24,680 nucleotides of DNA from the NCBI GenBank assembly GCA_030641105.1, contig DAOWHZ010000049.1:1-24680 (forward strand), in the 5' to 3' direction. The position numbers were made by a program, and so were the translations under genes. Under the pieces are notes generated by a model. The model was not told the DNA's origin. It ran no database searches and saw nothing but the letters and a program-made list of their open reading frames with translations. This stretch comes from a bacterium (GTDB lineage: Bacteria > Patescibacteria > ABY1 > BM507 > VMTK01). Of the stretch, positions 23,034-24,680 are shown one piece after another (the first letter of the stretch is position 1; each line of letters begins with the position of its first letter).

Positions 23034-24245
23034 TTATTTATAAAATATCTCGGGATTAACAGATAATTCTAAATTAAAACTAATACTTGACTGGCTATCT
23101 TCGCCTGTTGGAGTAAAGCTGCCGCTTGTTACACTGACTTTGACAACCTGATCAAGAATTTTTAATGTTTTAACTTGTTGATGAATAGTATTATAGTTTA
23201 CACCAACCGCAGATAAGTTATAGTTACCGCTGGTATCTCCTGAAAAACCCCCGGGGAAATAAACATCAACCAAGGTATTATCTTCTAAAAATTTAAAAAA
23301 ATTTGTCCAATAAATATGGTTATCAAATAAAGTGCTTACTAGGATTAACTTTCTTTGCCAAACTAAAATTTCATCAACACCTTGTTTGGCTTGCCTGATT
23401 TGCTGATTTAATTCAACAAACTTTTGAGCTATTTTTCGAATTTCTTCCTCTTTCTGTTTTTGCCAAAAATCTAAACCGCCATAAACAACGCCTATTGCTA
23501 AACATGCTAAAATAACCGCGGTTGACAATTTTATAATGCCTTTGCGCCAATTAAAAAAGAAAATGACCTCGCCTTTTATTAAATTGGTTTCTAAAATATC
23601 GGGATTTTCCCATTTTTTTTCTTTATCTACACCAGTTGAAGCCAAAAAACTGGATCCCGTTTCCCTTTTTTTCTTTTCTTTTGTTTTCTTTTCTTTGTTT
23701 TTTTTGTCATCAGCTAACTTTTCTGCCATCTGCTTTCTAACATCGCTTGGCGTTTCTTTGGCGTCCTTTGGCGTATCAGCGCTTTCAGTAGTCTTGTTTT
23801 CGTGTTTTTTTGTTTTCGTGTTTTTTTGTTTCTCTTCCTCTTTAAAAAAATCTTGCTGATAATCAACTAAAGCGCCTTTATCATCTTTGGGCTTTCTAAA
23901 TTTGCTTAACCAGGCCAATGGATTGAACTCTTTTTTTGTTTTAATCTTTGATGCTTGAGATTTTATATTACTATCTTGATCTCTTACATATTCTTTAATT
24001 AATTGCAACACCTCTTGCCGAGAATGTTTAAGATTGCTTTTGTCAAATCTGTCTTTTATTAACTTTCCATTTTTTGCAGAGTTCTTTTTCAAAAAAGAAA
24101 ACCAGCCAGACGACTTTTCTTTGTCTTCTGTTGCTTTGTTTTTAGTCGGCTCTGACCATTTTATGTCTTCTTTTTTATCACTTTTATCACTCTTTTTGTG
24201 AGCATCGCTTTTATCTTTGGTTGGTAGAAAATTAATATTGGACAT
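23034..24245 (-). CDS. pilN: PilN-like platform protein with a very long N-terminal linker
   Basis: The 403-residue protein begins MSNINFLPTK, which matches the short INLLP-type peptide by which PilN docks on PilM. In ordinary PilN the membrane helix follows within about 20 residues; here it is at about 236-258 (GIIKLSTAVILACLAIGVVYG), after a lysine-rich, probably disordered linker of roughly 225 residues. A coiled coil (263-295) and a PilN-type C-terminal domain (300-403: FDNHIYWTNFFKFLEDNTLVDVYFPG, LSAVGVNYNTIHQQVKTLKIL) follow. The linker includes helices such as SRQEVLQLIKEYVRDQ and a tract encoded by two 16-base repeats. It is between pilM and pilO as expected. No Shine-Dalgarno sequence is visible. 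Confidence 0.85.
   Translation of the reverse strand: MSNINFLPTKDKSDAHKKSDKSDKKEDIKWSEPTKNKATEDKEKSSGWFSFLKKNSAKNGKLIKDRFDKSNLKHSRQEVLQLIKEYVRDQDSNIKSQASKIKTKKEFNPLAWLSKFRKPKDDKGALVDYQQDFFKEEEKQKNTKTKKHENKTTESADTPKDAKETPSDVRKQMAEKLADDKKNKEKKTKEKKKRETGSSFLASTGVDKEKKWENPDILETNLIKGEVIFFFNWRKGIIKLSTAVILACLAIGVVYGGLDFWQKQKEEEIRKIAQKFVELNQQIRQAKQGVDEILVWQRKLILVSTLFDNHIYWTNFFKFLEDNTLVDVYFPGGFSGDTSGNYNLSAVGVNYNTIHQQVKTLKILDQVVKVSVTSGSFTPTGEDSQSSISFNLELSVNPEIFYK
23796..23827. repeat. Two tandem 16-base units inside pilN
   Basis: GTTTTCGTGTTTTTTT occurs at 23796-23811 and again at 23812-23827. It encodes part of the Lys/Thr-rich linker. Sixteen is not a multiple of three, and each unit contains a run of seven T. 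Confidence 0.9.
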
Positions 24246-24250
24246 AAATT

Positions 24251-24325
24251 AATTTTAGATTTAAGATTTTTGGAATAAAAAACTAAAATCATCAATCTTA
24301 AATCTACAATCTTAAATCTAAAATT
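24251..24325. repeat. Perfect 18-bp stem-loop between pilM and pilN
   Basis: AATTTTAGATTTAAGATT at 24251-24268 pairs exactly with 24308-24325; the right arm includes two bases of the pilM stop codon. It belongs to the same motif family as 5903-5962 and 18612-18667. Confidence 0.9.
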
Positions 24326-24680
24326 ACTCAATCTCCCTCATAGCCAAACCAACAGCAATTGACATACGTGGGCCGATTTCGTCTAACAATGGCTTCAAAT
24401 CAATTGGATAAGAAATTCTGGACCAGGGATTGCCAATAATAACATTCATATCTAAAACTTTGGATAAATAATTAGCAAAATTAATTAGCAGGGCCGCGCC
24501 GCCGGACAAAATAATTTTCTCTATGCCTTTTTTGTTCTTGCTTTGAAATAAATTCAAGGCGTACTTAATTTCATTAACAATCGGGGAAACAGTTTCAGTA
24601 ATTGTTTTAGGAATAACATTTTCCCGAGATTCAATTGAGCTAATGCCTAAATCATATTTAAATTGCTCTGCCCGCTCCAG
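24324..24680 (-). CDS. pilM: Type IV pilus assembly protein PilM, C-terminal part (runs off the window)
   Basis: The frame is open from the window edge to TAA at 24324, giving 118 residues. It contains the ETVSPIVNEIKYALNLFQ helix, the actin-like phosphate/adenosine motif KIILSGGAALLINFANYLSK, LDMNVIIGNPWSRISYP and the terminal GPRMSIAVGLAMREIE. These are characteristic of the C-terminal lobe of PilM, a cytoplasmic actin-like protein that binds ATP and the N-terminal peptide of PilN. An internal methionine at 24557 is not the true start, because the coding pattern continues upstream without break. pilN starts 78 bases later across a stem-loop. Confidence 0.93.
   Translation of the reverse strand: MERAEQFKYDLGISSIESRENVIPKTITETVSPIVNEIKYALNLFQSKNKKGIEKIILSGGAALLINFANYLSKVLDMNVIIGNPWSRISYPIDLKPLLDEIGPRMSIAVGLAMREIE

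Overview
The window is AT-rich and all genes I accept lie on the minus strand, so transcription runs from high to low coordinates. A compact type IV pilus locus without a secretin gene, an NAD-dependent ligase next to gatC-gatA, a small GxxExxY nuclease-fold gene and very abundant short intergenic repeats suggest a member of the Patescibacteria (Candidate Phyla Radiation), probably Parcubacteria-like. That placement is inferred from gene content; no rRNA or tRNA gene is present to confirm it. TAG, TGA and TAA all end real genes here, so the standard bacterial code applies.

In transcription order: (1) 24680-19211 holds the pilus platform and motor: pilM (partial), pilN, pilO, a small PilP-like membrane protein, a prepilin and the extension ATPase pilB. 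(2) 19042-16284 holds a stand-alone response regulator, a divergent PilT-family ATPase and the platform protein pilC. (3) 16221-14935 holds two prepilins; the second has its own extended -10 promoter, a strong Shine-Dalgarno sequence and a strong intrinsic terminator. (4) 14692-9345 holds an O-antigen-ligase-like membrane protein with TPR repeats, a broken RNA-ligase-like gene and three glycosyltransferases, plausibly a pathway for surface or pilin glycans. (5) 9331-5468 holds the prepilin peptidase pilD, a GxxExxY gene and four minor pseudopilins (FimT/GspH-, PilV-, PilW- and PilX-like). (6) 5251-1 holds ligA, gatC, gatA, a membrane-anchored DsbA-like protein and the start of a small unknown protein.

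The genes would act together: PilD cleaves the prepilins, PilB powers assembly through PilC on a PilM-PilN-PilO platform, the minor pseudopilins prime the fibre, and the PilT-like protein and response regulator may modulate it.

The most unusual aspect is the repeat content. Many gene junctions carry an AT-rich stem-loop with arms of about 10 to 38 nt, built from a handful of related short motifs. One 37-nt module recurs at three distant loci, and in two or three places its GTGGG end abuts a ribosome binding site or start codon. Repeat-like DNA also appears in frame inside genes: a palindrome in gatA, two tracts in pilD, a heptamer array in ligA, prepilin leader sequence, and the C-terminal tail of the GxxExxY protein. 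A separate element of about 220 bp with inverted termini lies between gatC and gatA.
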